This document shows, piece by piece, positions 54,779 to 64,000 of a DNA stretch of 64,000 nt. The DNA lies in assembly GCF_042663585.1 (NCBI RefSeq), contig NZ_JBHTAN010000001.1:1-64000 (forward strand). Reading direction: 5' to 3'. A model generated the notes under the pieces. The model worked only from the letters and a program-made list of their open reading frames with translations. It made no database searches and had not been told where the DNA came from. The position numbers and the translations under genes are program-made. The first letter of the stretch is position 1. Every line of letters begins with the position of its first letter. This DNA comes from Natranaeroarchaeum sp042663585. Its GTDB lineage: Archaea > Halobacteriota > Halobacteria > Halobacteriales > Natronoarchaeaceae.

Positions 54779-56644
54779 ATGACGAGCGAACTGATTCCAC
54801 TGGTGGCAGCGATTATCGCCATCGGGGTTATTGCGCAGTTGCTTGCCGATCGCTTCGAGGTGCCCAGCATCGTGTTTCTGCTGGTCGCGGGGGTTATACT
54901 GGGTCCGGAGGGTCTCGGATTCATCACGCCGAACACCTTCGAATCGCTCCCGGCTATCGTCGGTCTCTCGGTTGCCATTATCGTTTTCGAGGGGGCGTTC
55001 CACCTCCGAATAGAGAATCTCCGCCAGGCGACGACGGAGAGCCTCCGCCTCGTCTCGATCGGGGCAGCCATCTCCTTGCTGGGAACGGCACTTGTCGTTC
55101 GGTTCGCCCTCGGTGCCGACTGGCTAGTGTCCTTTCTCATCGGCTCACTGTTGGTCGCGACCGGTCCGACCGTCATCACACCGATCATGCAGGTCGTTCC
55201 TGTCCGTGATCGGGTGGCGACGGCGCTGGAGACGGAAGGCATCGTCAACGACGTGACGGCGGCCATTCTCGCCGTCGTAGTGTTCAAGATTATGCAACTT
55301 GAGGAGCCGACGGTGAGTGCGTTCCTCCAACTGTTCATCGAGCGGATCGGGACCGGCGTCGGTGTGGGCGTTATCGTGGCCGTCATTATCTGGGTCGTTC
55401 TCCGATACATCGATCTCTCGCCGGGCGATGCACCACGAAACGCTCGTCTGGTCGTTCTTGCCGGCGCTCTTGTTGCGTTCGGGGCCGCCGATACCGTCGC
55501 CAGTGAGGCCGGAGTCGCTGCCGTCGCGACGGCCGGGATCATCCTCGGCAACACGGAGATCCCGTACGAGGAGGAGATAGCCGATTTCAAGGGCGACATC
55601 ACACTTATCGTACTCTCGTTCGTCTTTATCGCGCTGGCGGCGTTACTCGAGTTTAGCGATCTGCTCTCGCTTGGTGTCGGTGGACTCATCGTCGCCGCCG
55701 CTGTTATCTTGCTCATCCGGCCGCTGGACGTGCTCATTTCGACGCATGGGGGCGGATTCAGCACCTCCGAGCGGTTGTTCGTCAGTTTCGTCGGACCGCG
55801 TGGTATTATTCCAGCATCAGTCGCGACGCTGTTTGCGGTCGAACTGCAGGCGGCCGGCCAGACCGAGGCCGCAACTCTGCTCGTTGGCACCGTCTTCCTT
55901 GTCATCTTTTCTACTGTTGTCATAGAGGGCGGATTCGCTCGTCAGATCGCGGAATACCTTGACGTGATACCAATGCGTGTACTCATCATCGGCAGCGGGC
56001 GGGTCGGCCGCGAAGTTGCCACTCGACTGGAGGACAGGGGAGAGAACGTCGTCTTGATCGAAAACGACGAAGCAGCCGTCCAGCGGGCACGTAGTGAGGG
56101 GCTTACGGTGCGCATTGGTGACGGAACCAATGTTGAAGCGCTCCGTTCGGCCGGTATCGAGAACGCCAAGACCATTATCGCCGCAACCGGCGACGACAAG
56201 GTGAATCTATTCATCGGTCAGCAAGCGACCACGAACTTCGACGTCGATCGGGTGGTCTGTCGGGCGAACGACCCGGACAATCTCGAAGCTTTCGAGGATC
56301 TCGGCGTCGAGACGATCTCGTCGACGCACGCGACGGCGCAGGCTATCGACGATTCGATCGAGCGTCCTGCAATGGCCCGGTGGGTCGATATGCTCGGCGA
56401 GGAAGGCGACGTCCAGGAGGTAACGCTCCAAAACGAGGAGTTCGTCGGCCAACCGCTCAACGAGGTTGGGCCCGAACTGCCGGGGCGCTGTCTCATCACC
56501 CTGATCACGCACGGCGAAGATACGTTCGTTCCGGAGGCGACTTACACCCTCCAGCCGGACGACCATCTTACGCTCGTCGGTGAACGCGATGCCGTCCAGT
56601 CGGCAGTGTCGCTGGTCCGCGGAGAGCGAGCAGGCGTCCCCTGA
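54779..56644 (+). CDS. NhaP-type cation/proton antiporter with TrkA-N and TrkA-C domains
   Basis: About 621 residues. A CPA1/KefB-like membrane domain with about 12 helices (to residue 395; includes ATGPTVITPIMQ, ETEGIVNDVTAAILAV and FVGPRGIIPASVAT, the ND motif and others). Then a TrkA-N/RCK domain (VLIIGSGRVGREVATRLED, VVLIENDEAAV, GDGTNVEALRSAG, AATGDDKVNL) that binds NAD(H), and a TrkA-C domain (QNEEFVGQPLNEVG). Exchanges Na+ or K+ for H+ under nucleotide control. A haloarchaeal core function. Start ATG 54779. Confidence 0.9.
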   Translation: MTSELIPLVAAIIAIGVIAQLLADRFEVPSIVFLLVAGVILGPEGLGFITPNTFESLPAIVGLSVAIIVFEGAFHLRIENLRQATTESLRLVSIGAAISLLGTALVVRFALGADWLVSFLIGSLLVATGPTVITPIMQVVPVRDRVATALETEGIVNDVTAAILAVVVFKIMQLEEPTVSAFLQLFIERIGTGVGVGVIVAVIIWVVLRYIDLSPGDAPRNARLVVLAGALVAFGAADTVASEAGVAAVATAGIILGNTEIPYEEEIADFKGDITLIVLSFVFIALAALLEFSDLLSLGVGGLIVAAAVILLIRPLDVLISTHGGGFSTSERLFVSFVGPRGIIPASVATLFAVELQAAGQTEAATLLVGTVFLVIFSTVVIEGGFARQIAEYLDVIPMRVLIIGSGRVGREVATRLEDRGENVVLIENDEAAVQRARSEGLTVRIGDGTNVEALRSAGIENAKTIIAATGDDKVNLFIGQQATTNFDVDRVVCRANDPDNLEAFEDLGVETISSTHATAQAIDDSIERPAMARWVDMLGEEGDVQEVTLQNEEFVGQPLNEVGPELPGRCLITLITHGEDTFVPEATYTLQPDDHLTLVGERDAVQSAVSLVRGERAGVP

Positions 56645-56907
56645 CTTGCCAGTTCAGGAGGTAGGTCGATCGATTCTACAGCAGCTATTTCGACAGGTTT
56701 TGGATACAAGGTTTCAGAGACCACTTCTCAAGGTGTTTGAATTCAGGCCTTTGGGGAATAATCACCTAGTCAGTACGTTTGCGTATCAAACGATGGTGGT
56801 ATATTGAGATTGGACTCACTGAGATAGTTCCCTGCAAATCCCATCTCTGGATTCTCCATGTGAATTTGTAGCAAGGATTCAAAAGGTTCGCTCACGAACG
56901 GGACGAC

Positions 56908-57417
56908 ATGGTCGACAATCAATTGGACAACCTCGACCGTCGTATCCTCCACATGTTACAGCTCGATGCTCGTGGTGCCAGTGACACAGATATTGCTGAG
57001 AAAACCGACGTAACCGGGACGACTATCAACAATCGCATCAACGAACTTGAGGAGCAAGGAGTCATTGTCGGATATAATCCGGAAATCAATTATGAGGAGG
57101 CAGGCTACCCGATGAACGTCCTGTTTATCTGTTCGACTGATCTTTCCCGACGGTCGGAGATGGCCGAGAGAGCACTCGACGTGCGGGGGGTCGTCAATGT
57201 CAGGGAGATGTTGTCCGGTGAACAAAACCTTCACATCGAAGTCGTAGCCGAAGCAACTTCGGACATCAAGCAAAGCACCAAACAGTTAGATGAACTCGGT
57301 CTACGCGTTATTAGTAGTAACATCTTGGCGGAGGAGCATATCCAGCCCTGGAACCACTTCCACCAGGAGATGACGGGCGAGCGCGATAGGCTCTCGGAAA
57401 GCGAATCTACAGAGTAA
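56908..57417 (+). CDS. Lrp/AsnC-family regulator
   Basis: About 169 residues. HTH: LDNLDRRILHMLQLDARGAS, DIAEKTDVTGTTINNRINEL; RAM/AsnC sensor: GYPMNVLFICSTDLSRRSEM, VNVREMLSGEQNLHIEVVAE. C-terminal extension ends HFHQEMTGERDRLSESESTE. Ligand unknown. The gap 56645-56907 upstream is AT-rich and contains no gene. Confidence 0.87.
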   Translation: MVDNQLDNLDRRILHMLQLDARGASDTDIAEKTDVTGTTINNRINELEEQGVIVGYNPEINYEEAGYPMNVLFICSTDLSRRSEMAERALDVRGVVNVREMLSGEQNLHIEVVAEATSDIKQSTKQLDELGLRVISSNILAEEHIQPWNHFHQEMTGERDRLSESESTE

Positions 57418-57592
57418 TAGCGTGTGCCAGTAGGAGTCCATTAGTTGGACTACTGAAGCTATCCCGTACCGCTTGACTGCCACTCCGCATTTTGCTTGAA
57501 TAAGTCAATCGCTTACCCCGATCCGTTTAGAAATATCAATAGTGTAAAATTACAGTTAACGAGACATTATACCGCTTCGGACGTACCAATAG

Positions 57593-57952
57593 ATGATGGC
57601 AGCACTGAATACATCACGACTGAACGAGACCTTCGATATAATGACACATCCGCACCGGCGATACGTGTTGTATCATCTGCGAACCCAGGCCGGGGAAGTT
57701 AGCATCGAGGCGCTTGCAGCCGCAATCGCCAATTGGGACGAGGCACACTCAGGGAAGGAAAAGCCTCTCAGTACCGACGATATCAAAACAATGCTGCATC
57801 ACAACCACATCCCGAAGCTTGCGGACGCCGGCTTGATCACTGTTGGGCCTGCCATGGATTCCATTGGCCTCGCAGGAACGGACGGACTTGACCGTTTTCT
57901 CGTCGACGCGGCCCCTATTGACGGACCCGACCAGGTCACCGCTGACGACTGA
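57593..57952 (+). CDS. DUF7344-type winged-helix protein
   Basis: About 119 residues. RLNETFDIMTHPHRRYVLYH, LRTQAGEVSIEALAAAIANW, IKTMLHHNHIPKLADAGLIT: the HPxRR motif and the H-x-x-L/P-K-L helix identify the haloarchaeal DUF7344 winged-helix family. Putative transcriptional regulator, target unknown. Confidence 0.82.
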   Translation: MMAALNTSRLNETFDIMTHPHRRYVLYHLRTQAGEVSIEALAAAIANWDEAHSGKEKPLSTDDIKTMLHHNHIPKLADAGLITVGPAMDSIGLAGTDGLDRFLVDAAPIDGPDQVTADD

Positions 57953-58139
57953 CCGACAGTACCTGGATTGAGTACAATCCATTATGCTCTAGCTATTGTC
58001 CATACTGACCGATCCTGATTGGTCGAAGACAGGTCTGTGAACTATTGAATGACACCCTTATCCCAAAACGAACTGCCCAATCACTGCTAGCTACTGCCGG
58101 GACCAATGGTAACACAGCCATGCAGGCCCAATTATACTT

Positions 58140-59582
58140 ATGACTCTGTCCGCCGATTACCGCGCAGGGTTCCGCACACAGACCGAGGAAGTGGTGAACG
58201 CCCAGCTACCCGTCGAAGGATCGTTCCCGGACTGGCTCCGGGGCGACCTCATCGGGAACGGCCCCGGCCAGTTTGAGGCCGGTGAGACGCAGTTGCGTCA
58301 CTGGTTTGATCCGCTGGCGATGCTTCGCCGGTTCCGAATCGACGACGGGGCGGTGACGTACGCGAACCGGTTTATCAGAAGTCGAGATTACGAGTATGCG
58401 GCGGGCGGTGGTGGCGTCCGGACCCCGTTCCCCGGCACGCCACCGGACCGTCCTGTTTGGACGCGACTCGCACAGGCCCTCGGCGGGACCTTCCCGGACA
58501 ATCCGGTCATCGGCATTCAGCAGTTTGGCGAGGACGTTGCGGCGGTGACGGAGTCGCCAACCGCGCTGTTGTTCGACCCCGACACTCTAGAAACGACGGG
58601 GCGAACGGACCTCACTGCGGGCCTCGATAGTGATCTCACGCTCGCTCACGTTCATTACGATCATGACGAAGCGGCGTTTTTCAACCTCGGCGTCTCATAC
58701 GGCCGGGACACGACGTACACGCTGTTCCGCCGGCCAGCCAACGGTGGAGCGCCAACCCCGCTGACGCGACTCCGCTTCGACGAGGCACCGTATATCCACT
58801 CGTTCGCGCTGACTGAGCAGTACGCCGTCGTCACGGTGAACGCGTTCGGTCTCGACATCGCGAGACTACTCCGTGGTGCGGTTACGCGAGAGACGTTCCT
58901 GGATGCGTTCCAGGCGCTGGACGCACCTACGCGGTTCATCGTTCTCGACCGCCAGACGGGCGAACACGAGACGACAGTTACTGCCCCGCCCGCGTTTGTC
59001 TACCACCACGCGAATGCGTACGAGCGTGATGACGAACTCGTGGTCGACCTGGTGGCCTTCGAGGACGAACGGGCAGTCACCGGGCTAGCACTGTCGAACC
59101 TCCGGAGCGAGGATCCCGACCTGCCGGTGGGCGACCTCTACCGATATCGGCTCCCGCTGTCCGGCGGTGAAGCGGATCGGGAATGCCTCCACCGGGGTCC
59201 CGTCGAGTTCCCGATGGTGAACTACCGGCAGGTGAACGGTGAGCGACACCGATACGTCTATCTCGCGGAGACGGATACCGGATCGAGTCTCCCGACGGAC
59301 CTCACGAAGGTCGACGTCGAGAGCGGGACTGTTCGGCGGTGGCGCGAATCGGGAACTCACCCGGGAGAGCCGGTGTTCGTGTCAGCGCCGGACTCCGCGG
59401 CCGAGGACGATGGCGTCCTCCTCTCGATAGTTCTGAATCCGGAGGCCGATCGGTCCGAGTTGGTCTGTCTCGATGCTGAAACGCTCAGAGAGTGTGGTCG
59501 TGCTCGCCTTCCTCACCGCCTCCCATACGGGTTCCACGGCCAGTTCTATGGCCCGTCGTCGCCGGGTCAAAGCATGGCCTGA
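58140..59582 (+). CDS. Carotenoid oxygenase (RPE65/CCD family)
   Basis: About 480 residues. The four iron-binding His are recognisable: AHVHYDHDE, YIHSFALTEQ, FVYHHANAYE and YGFHGQFYG. The N-terminus FPDWLRGDLIGNGPGQFEAG is the usual start of the seven-blade propeller. It would cleave a carotenoid double bond with O2, in haloarchaea plausibly beta-carotene to retinal for rhodopsins (an assignment by family only). Cytoplasmic, membrane-associated. Start ATG 58140. Confidence 0.9.
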   Translation: MTLSADYRAGFRTQTEEVVNAQLPVEGSFPDWLRGDLIGNGPGQFEAGETQLRHWFDPLAMLRRFRIDDGAVTYANRFIRSRDYEYAAGGGGVRTPFPGTPPDRPVWTRLAQALGGTFPDNPVIGIQQFGEDVAAVTESPTALLFDPDTLETTGRTDLTAGLDSDLTLAHVHYDHDEAAFFNLGVSYGRDTTYTLFRRPANGGAPTPLTRLRFDEAPYIHSFALTEQYAVVTVNAFGLDIARLLRGAVTRETFLDAFQALDAPTRFIVLDRQTGEHETTVTAPPAFVYHHANAYERDDELVVDLVAFEDERAVTGLALSNLRSEDPDLPVGDLYRYRLPLSGGEADRECLHRGPVEFPMVNYRQVNGERHRYVYLAETDTGSSLPTDLTKVDVESGTVRRWRESGTHPGEPVFVSAPDSAAEDDGVLLSIVLNPEADRSELVCLDAETLRECGRARLPHRLPYGFHGQFYGPSSPGQSMA

Positions 59583-59735
59583 CCCGCCCGCCCGGGATCA
59601 GCTACCCATCGTCAAATCGGTGGCTTCCGCGCTGGCGCCGCTCTCGAGCGTCTCTTCTCTCTCCCTGCGATTGATGCTGTTCCTGAGTACGAACCAAGGG
59701 ATTTATGTTTTGGACTGGCCTGTTGTATTTCGGTT

Positions 59736-60821
59736 ATGAACGATATACGTACGGGTCTGAGCTACGGCGACGTATTGCTCGTGCCACAGCGCTCGCAGGT
59801 CGACAGTCGGAGCGATGTCGACATCTCGACGCATCTGACGCCCAGTATCGAACTCGATACCCCGCTTGTATCTGCCGCGATGGACACCGTCACCGAGGCT
59901 GACCTCGCTATCGCGCTCGGCAAGGCCGGCGGTGTCGGGACGATTCACCGTTTCCTTACCGTCGAAGATCAGGCCGAGGAGGTGGCGGCAGTCGCCGACG
60001 CCGGGGTTCCGGCCACGGCTGCGGTGGGTATCGATGAGGACTATCTCGCCCGGACAGCCGCCCTTGTGGACGCTGGTGTCGACGCTGTCGTCGTGGACGT
60101 AGCCCACGGCCACATGGAACTGACACTCGACGCAGTCTCGGACCTCCGCGAGGCGTACCCGGACCTCGATATCGTCGCCGGTAATATCGCGACTCCGGCG
60201 GGTGTCGAGGACCTCGCGGCAGTCGGAGCCGATTGTGTGAAGGTCGGCATCGGCCCGGGATCACACTGTACGACACGGAAAGTCGCCGGGGCGGGCGTCC
60301 CGCAGTTGACTGCTGTCGACGACTGTGCCGATGCGGCGGCGGATCTCGATGTAACGATCTGTGCTGACGGCGGTATCCGGACCTCCGGCGACGCGGTCAA
60401 GGCGCTGATGGCTGGGGCGGATACAGTAATGATGGGCAGTCTCTTCGCAGGGACGGCCGAAGCCCCCGGCGATGTGGTGGAGGCCGACGGGATGCGCTAC
60501 AAGCGCTCACGCGGGATGGCGACGACGGCGGCCGCCGAAGAGCGCTCGGATAAGCCAGCGGACGTAACTACGGACGAAGGCGTCGAAGGGCTGACCCCAT
60601 ACAAAGGAGCCGTTGCAGATGTCGTGGGGGAGTTCTGTGCAGGTATCCGCTCAGGGCTGTCCTACTGTGGTGGCCACGATATCGAAGCGGCTCGCGAGAA
60701 AGCAACGTTCATCGGCGTCGCAGCCAGCGCCAAGAAGCGTGAAGGTGCCCACTCCGACAGCGAGTGGGAGACAGTCAGCGTCGATAGCACGACACACGCC
60801 GAAGCCAACGCGGACGACTGA
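59736..60821 (+). CDS. IMP dehydrogenase/GMP reductase-family protein without CBS domains
   Basis: About 361 residues. TIM barrel: LSYGDVLLVPQRSQV, PLVSAAMDTVTEADLAIALG, substrate loop GIGPGSHCTTRKVAG with catalytic Cys in the usual place (His replaces the common Ile before it), ADGGIRTSGDAVKALMAGAD, MMGSLFAGTAEAPGD. There is no CBS pair, so length is closer to GMP reductase or GuaB2-like proteins than to classical IMPDH. It interconverts IMP/XMP/GMP. Which reaction cannot be decided from sequence alone. Confidence 0.85.
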   Translation: MNDIRTGLSYGDVLLVPQRSQVDSRSDVDISTHLTPSIELDTPLVSAAMDTVTEADLAIALGKAGGVGTIHRFLTVEDQAEEVAAVADAGVPATAAVGIDEDYLARTAALVDAGVDAVVVDVAHGHMELTLDAVSDLREAYPDLDIVAGNIATPAGVEDLAAVGADCVKVGIGPGSHCTTRKVAGAGVPQLTAVDDCADAAADLDVTICADGGIRTSGDAVKALMAGADTVMMGSLFAGTAEAPGDVVEADGMRYKRSRGMATTAAAEERSDKPADVTTDEGVEGLTPYKGAVADVVGEFCAGIRSGLSYCGGHDIEAAREKATFIGVAASAKKREGAHSDSEWETVSVDSTTHAEANADD

Positions 60822-60877
60822 TTCGATTCGCCCCGAAGTCGAACCACGGTGATTCAGAGCGAAGACAGTGGGGACGT

Positions 60878-62236
60878 TCACGTCTCCGGATCGAGTCGGA
60901 GTATGATGTCGTCTTGCTCCGTCGGCTCAGCCCTTCCGCCCCGATTCGAGGTCAGCAGGTAGATTGCTCCCTCCGGCCCCTGAGCAACGTGGCGGATACG
61001 ACCGTACTCTTCGACCAGTAGCTCGTGTCGAACCGCGAGATACCGATCATCGTACCAGTCCTCGCCGTAGACGGCAGTCGCGTCGTCCGGTGGCTCGGTT
61101 TCCTGGTCCAACAGGGTGAGGACGTGCAACTGCCTCGACCGGAGGCCACCGAACAGAAACCGGTTCCGGAGGTATGGGAGGGCATCGTCACCGTACCAGG
61201 ACCCTCCTGAGGGTGCCCAGGTTACCTCGGTTCCGGAGGATGCGATCGGCGGCGCGAACTCCGGGGTCTCCCCGTAGGCGCCGTACTCGGAATCGTCAGG
61301 CCCGCCGCGGGCTGTCGGCCAGCCGTAGTTGTTGCCCGGCGAGAGGAGTTGCACCTCGTCCCGTGCATCGGGTCCGTGCTCGGTTGCGATCGGCGTTCCG
61401 TCGGGTAGCCAGTCGAGTCCCTGCATGTTCCGGTGGCCATGGGTGACCACGCGGGGATCGGCGTCCGGCGGCGCTTCGTCACTGCCCCTCGGCTCGCCGT
61501 CCTCCGACACTCGCAGGAGTGTCCCGACGGGTGTATCCGGATTCTGGGCCTGATCCGGTTCGTGTGTATCTCCTCGCGTAATCCACAGCAGACCGTCCGG
61601 CCCGAAACGGATTCGGCCGCCGTTATGATACCCTTCCCCCGGAAGGCCATCGACGATGATCTCGACGTCATCTTGAGTGGTTGCATCGTACCGGGCGACC
61701 CTGTCGACCCGTTCCTCCAGCATGGCAGTATAAAAAACGTAGACGTAGGCCGGCTCCGGATACTCGGGGTGAACGGCGATTCCGAGCGTTCCTCCTTCAC
61801 TGTCAGTAACTACTCCGGGAAGGTCGATCTGGTCGGTGTCGATCTCGGATTCGTCCGTTGGCGAATCGCCGGAGAGGACCTCTATGGTCGTGTGCCGTAT
61901 ACGTCCCGATCGTTCGGTGAAGAACACGTCACCGGTGGGTGCAAACGCGATATCCCACGGCAGTTCGAGGTTCGAGACTGCGACGACCTCCTCGAAAGAC
62001 GCTTCGAGTGGGGAGCCCTCCACCTCCATATCTGCGGGGTCGGTTTCGTCTTCGCCAGTCTCGGTCTCGTTGGTCGGTTCGTCTGTTGGTCCGTCTTCCT
62101 CCGGCGTGCCATCAGTATCGTTGGTGTCGTTAGTGTCATCTGTGTCGTCGCCGTCGCTGTCGAGACACCCGGCCAGTGTCATACCACTCGCTCCCGCCAG
62201 CGTGAGCACTGACCGACGTGTATGATGATCTACCAT
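60878..62236 (-). CDS. PQQ-dependent sugar dehydrogenase (GSDH-like) lipoprotein
   Basis: About 452 residues. Tat-type signal with lipobox (TRRSVLTLAG ... MTLAGC), an acidic Thr/Asp-rich linker, then a six-blade propeller of the soluble glucose dehydrogenase type: NLELPWDIAFAPTGDVFFTE, GEGYHNGGRIRFGPDGLLWI, THGHRNMQGLDWLPDG, EHGPDARDEVQLLSPGNNYG, YGWP. Predicted outside the cell membrane, oxidising aldose sugars with PQQ (whether the host makes PQQ is unknown). Single gene. Confidence 0.87.
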   Translation of the reverse strand: MVDHHTRRSVLTLAGASGMTLAGCLDSDGDDTDDTNDTNDTDGTPEEDGPTDEPTNETETGEDETDPADMEVEGSPLEASFEEVVAVSNLELPWDIAFAPTGDVFFTERSGRIRHTTIEVLSGDSPTDESEIDTDQIDLPGVVTDSEGGTLGIAVHPEYPEPAYVYVFYTAMLEERVDRVARYDATTQDDVEIIVDGLPGEGYHNGGRIRFGPDGLLWITRGDTHEPDQAQNPDTPVGTLLRVSEDGEPRGSDEAPPDADPRVVTHGHRNMQGLDWLPDGTPIATEHGPDARDEVQLLSPGNNYGWPTARGGPDDSEYGAYGETPEFAPPIASSGTEVTWAPSGGSWYGDDALPYLRNRFLFGGLRSRQLHVLTLLDQETEPPDDATAVYGEDWYDDRYLAVRHELLVEEYGRIRHVAQGPEGAIYLLTSNRGGRAEPTEQDDIILRLDPET

Positions 62237-62397
62237 TGCTATATACTCAGGTCGTTTGACAGCAAGTACTCATGGGGTGTTCACGATGTGGTTCTTCCAG
62301 CAACAAACGCTCTGAGAAGTCCACCGCCTATCGAGCTACAACCGGTCAGCAGGTAGTTTTCTCGAATCGATACCTTTTTTGAATCTGTCAGTAGCGT

Positions 62398-63687
62398 TTG
62401 GATGTGAACAACGCCGACCGACGGATCCAGTTCTGGGCACTCTATCTGACACGGTTTGCCGAGGGATTCGGTTTTGTCACTCTCTTGACGTTGTTGCCGA
62501 CGTACATCAACACGCTCAATCCCGAAGCAACCACTATCCTTGGAATCACCGTTTCTGCTGGTGTTATTATCGGGATGTATACGACCGGATTTACGCTGGC
62601 CCAGACCGTGGCGGTAATCCCGCTCGCGTGGGCCGGTGATCGGTTCGATAAGCGGACAATCCTGTTGCTCGTGCTCGGAGTCGGCGCCGGGGTGTACGCG
62701 CTGTTCCCGCTCGTCGACTCCTCGGCCTCGTTCATCGGGATCCGCGCCCTCCAGGGTGTTGTGGTCACTGGTACCGGGCTGATGTCGCTCTCGCTGGTCG
62801 GGCAGGTAGCCGACGTGGGCACTCGCGCAGACAAGATCGGCAAGGCAAACGCCGCTTCGTTCGCCGCCTCGATCGTCGGGTCGCTGTCAGCCGGGGCCAT
62901 CTACGACGAGGTCGGTTTCGGTCCGATCTTCACGATTATCACGGTAATGATGATCCTCGCATGGGTCGTGCTCTGGTGGTTTCTCGACGACGATCCCACT
63001 CGTGTCAAGGGGTTCCCGTTCTCTGATCTTGCGGTCAACCGCAAGCTCCTCACGATCACGAGCTTTCGGTTCCAGTATGCGTTCGCGGTAACGATGGTCA
63101 GGACGTGGGTGCCGATCTACGCGGGAACAGCCGTCGCGGGTGGCGGCCTCGCGGTCGGTGCGACCGCTGTCGCCGTCACCGTCACCGCCGAGAAGGCGAC
63201 AAATATGGTCGGTCAACTGTTTACCGGGCGACTCTCCGACCGCGTCGGCCGTTCGCTGTTCGTCTTTGCTGGCGGGGGCGCGTACGGAGTGATCGCGATC
63301 TGCATCCCCTTCTCACGAGCCATTGGCGACGTCCTCGGTGCAAGCGCTACGGTACCGTTGCTCGGGACGCTCCCACCGGCGTACCTGCCGCTTGTCGCGT
63401 TCTCGGGACTGCTCGGCGTCGCAGATTCGTTTCGTGAGCCCGCCAGCATGGCGCTGTTTGCGGATGAGGGCACCGACGAAGGCGGTGTTGCCTCTAGTTT
63501 CGGGATCCGCGAACTCGTCTGGCGGCCCGGCTCCGTCGCCGGCCCCCTCATCGCCGGGTGGTTGATGATCGAAGTAAGCATGGGCTCGGTCTTTTATGTC
63601 GGTGGAGCCTTCGCCGTGACCGGCGTACTCGCGTTCGGTGGCATTCTGGTGTACGATTACGGAACACGCGCACTCACTGCGTGGTGA
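62398..63687 (+). CDS. MFS transporter
   Basis: About 429 residues, twelve hydrophobic segments. Typical MFS loop signature between helices 2 and 3: PLAWAGDRFDKRTILL; the second-half loop: QLFTGRLSDRVGRSLFVFAG. Start is TTG 62398 or GTG 62404; no ATG is near. Substrate unknown. Divergent from the sugar dehydrogenase across 161 bases that probably hold both promoters. Confidence 0.87.
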   Translation: MDVNNADRRIQFWALYLTRFAEGFGFVTLLTLLPTYINTLNPEATTILGITVSAGVIIGMYTTGFTLAQTVAVIPLAWAGDRFDKRTILLLVLGVGAGVYALFPLVDSSASFIGIRALQGVVVTGTGLMSLSLVGQVADVGTRADKIGKANAASFAASIVGSLSAGAIYDEVGFGPIFTIITVMMILAWVVLWWFLDDDPTRVKGFPFSDLAVNRKLLTITSFRFQYAFAVTMVRTWVPIYAGTAVAGGGLAVGATAVAVTVTAEKATNMVGQLFTGRLSDRVGRSLFVFAGGGAYGVIAICIPFSRAIGDVLGASATVPLLGTLPPAYLPLVAFSGLLGVADSFREPASMALFADEGTDEGGVASSFGIRELVWRPGSVAGPLIAGWLMIEVSMGSVFYVGGAFAVTGVLAFGGILVYDYGTRALTAW

Positions 63688-63839
63688 CCGGTCTCGGGAC
63701 GTGAGTTCGGCTCACGCTGTTAGACGTGCACTTCTGAAACGATCTCACGACAAGATGTCGTGAGAAGACCTCGTCGAACCAAAGTGCTATACTCGCAACA
63801 TCGAATGGAATCACGGATAAAAAAGCCGCTAGCAGCGCC

Positions 63840-64000
63840 CTAACTCAACTGGATCGTATTCCCGTTCTGCATGATATGAAGGTTCTGCCCGACTTCGTAG
63901 CCCTGTCCCTTCGCGAGGTCGACGTATCCAGAGACACCCTCGATATCCTGATGAGCGGGGATGATGTGCTCAGGCTGAACGGCGTCTAACATCTCGTAGT
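63840..64000 (-). CDS. RNase J C-terminal end (partial)
   Basis: The C-terminal 53 residues only, cut by the window edge: YEMLDAVQPEHIIPAHQDIE, GVSGYVDLAKGQGYEVGQNL, HIMQNGNTIQLS then stop TAG. This ending (PEHIIPAHQD, GYVDLA, LHIMQNGN) matches archaeal RNase J, a metallo-beta-lactamase 5'-3' exoribonuclease in mRNA turnover. Confidence 0.85.
   Translation of the reverse strand, partial: YEMLDAVQPEHIIPAHQDIEGVSGYVDLAKGQGYEVGQNLHIMQNGNTIQLS

Noticed and set aside
54739..55923. 394-codon minus-strand frame under the NhaP antiporter
   Set aside because: Shadow frame with Thr/Ser-rich composition; the plus strand encodes a complete antiporter.

Overview
The window is haloarchaeal (class Halobacteria) chromosome or megaplasmid DNA. 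The signs are very acidic proteins, bat-type HTH regulators, receiver-PAS-kinase fusions, an SHD archaeal signal peptidase, halocyanin- and SHOCT-type proteins, TRASH-domain Lrp regulators, and IS1595, IS6 and IS1341-type (TnpB-only) insertion sequences of haloarchaeal character. I saw no rRNA, tRNA or CRISPR array.

Layout. 0-6.1 kb: a frameshifted receiver/PAS/GAF/bat regulator, then a tight operon of two SipW-dependent-type secreted proteins, a signal peptidase I, a DUF5305 membrane protein and a wHTH regulator. 6.1-13.96 kb: a membrane glycosyltransferase, a nonsense-interrupted DUF6735 gene, a CNNM/CBS membrane protein, small haloarchaeal hypotheticals and a two-gene wHTH/nucleotidyltransferase unit resembling AbiE-type toxin-antitoxin systems. 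14.04-15.09 kb: a decayed IS1595 element, followed by about 1.4 kb of AT-rich, gene-poor DNA. 16.5-20.5 kb: an alpha/beta hydrolase and a LutC / fused LutB-LutA lactate-oxidation pair. 20.66-21.16 kb: a MITE with IS1341-type ends.

21.25-30.0 kb is a copper island: CopZ-like chaperone, TRASH-Lrp regulator, a CopA ATPase split by one UGA, DUF5676, a MarR regulator, three SHOCT-tailed Met/Gly-rich membrane proteins (one a blue-copper protein), a DUF302 protein and a thioredoxin-like protein, mixed with gene fragments. It ends at an ABC permease truncated by a TnpB element (30.5-31.9 kb). 32-41 kb: a deaminase, an amphi-Trp protein, two large receiver-PAS-histidine kinases (one with a canonical LOV domain), a doubly frameshifted bat regulator carrying a GACT tetranucleotide tract, and a lipoprotein LTD/ComEC-like hydrolase with a DUF3006 partner. 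41-50 kb is accessory DNA: CoiA-like and HNH nucleases back to back, an uncharacterised Rossmann-like protein, a phosphate permease, an IS6 element and several broken genes. 50-54.8 kb: a 2-hydroxyglutarate oxidase, a Nudix-fold protein, a second TnpB element and remnants. 54.8-64 kb looks like ordinary core genome: NhaP/TrkA antiporter, Lrp and DUF7344 regulators, carotenoid oxygenase, IMPDH/GMP reductase-like protein, PQQ-type sugar dehydrogenase, MFS transporter and the C-terminus of an RNase J.

Two general points stand out. Many genes carry a single lesion in an otherwise good frame: four UGA, one UAG and about four frameshifts. In addition, a covarying double-hairpin element occurs at 36.48 and 49.92 kb, inside or beside IS1341-type remnants, and looks like a structured RNA.
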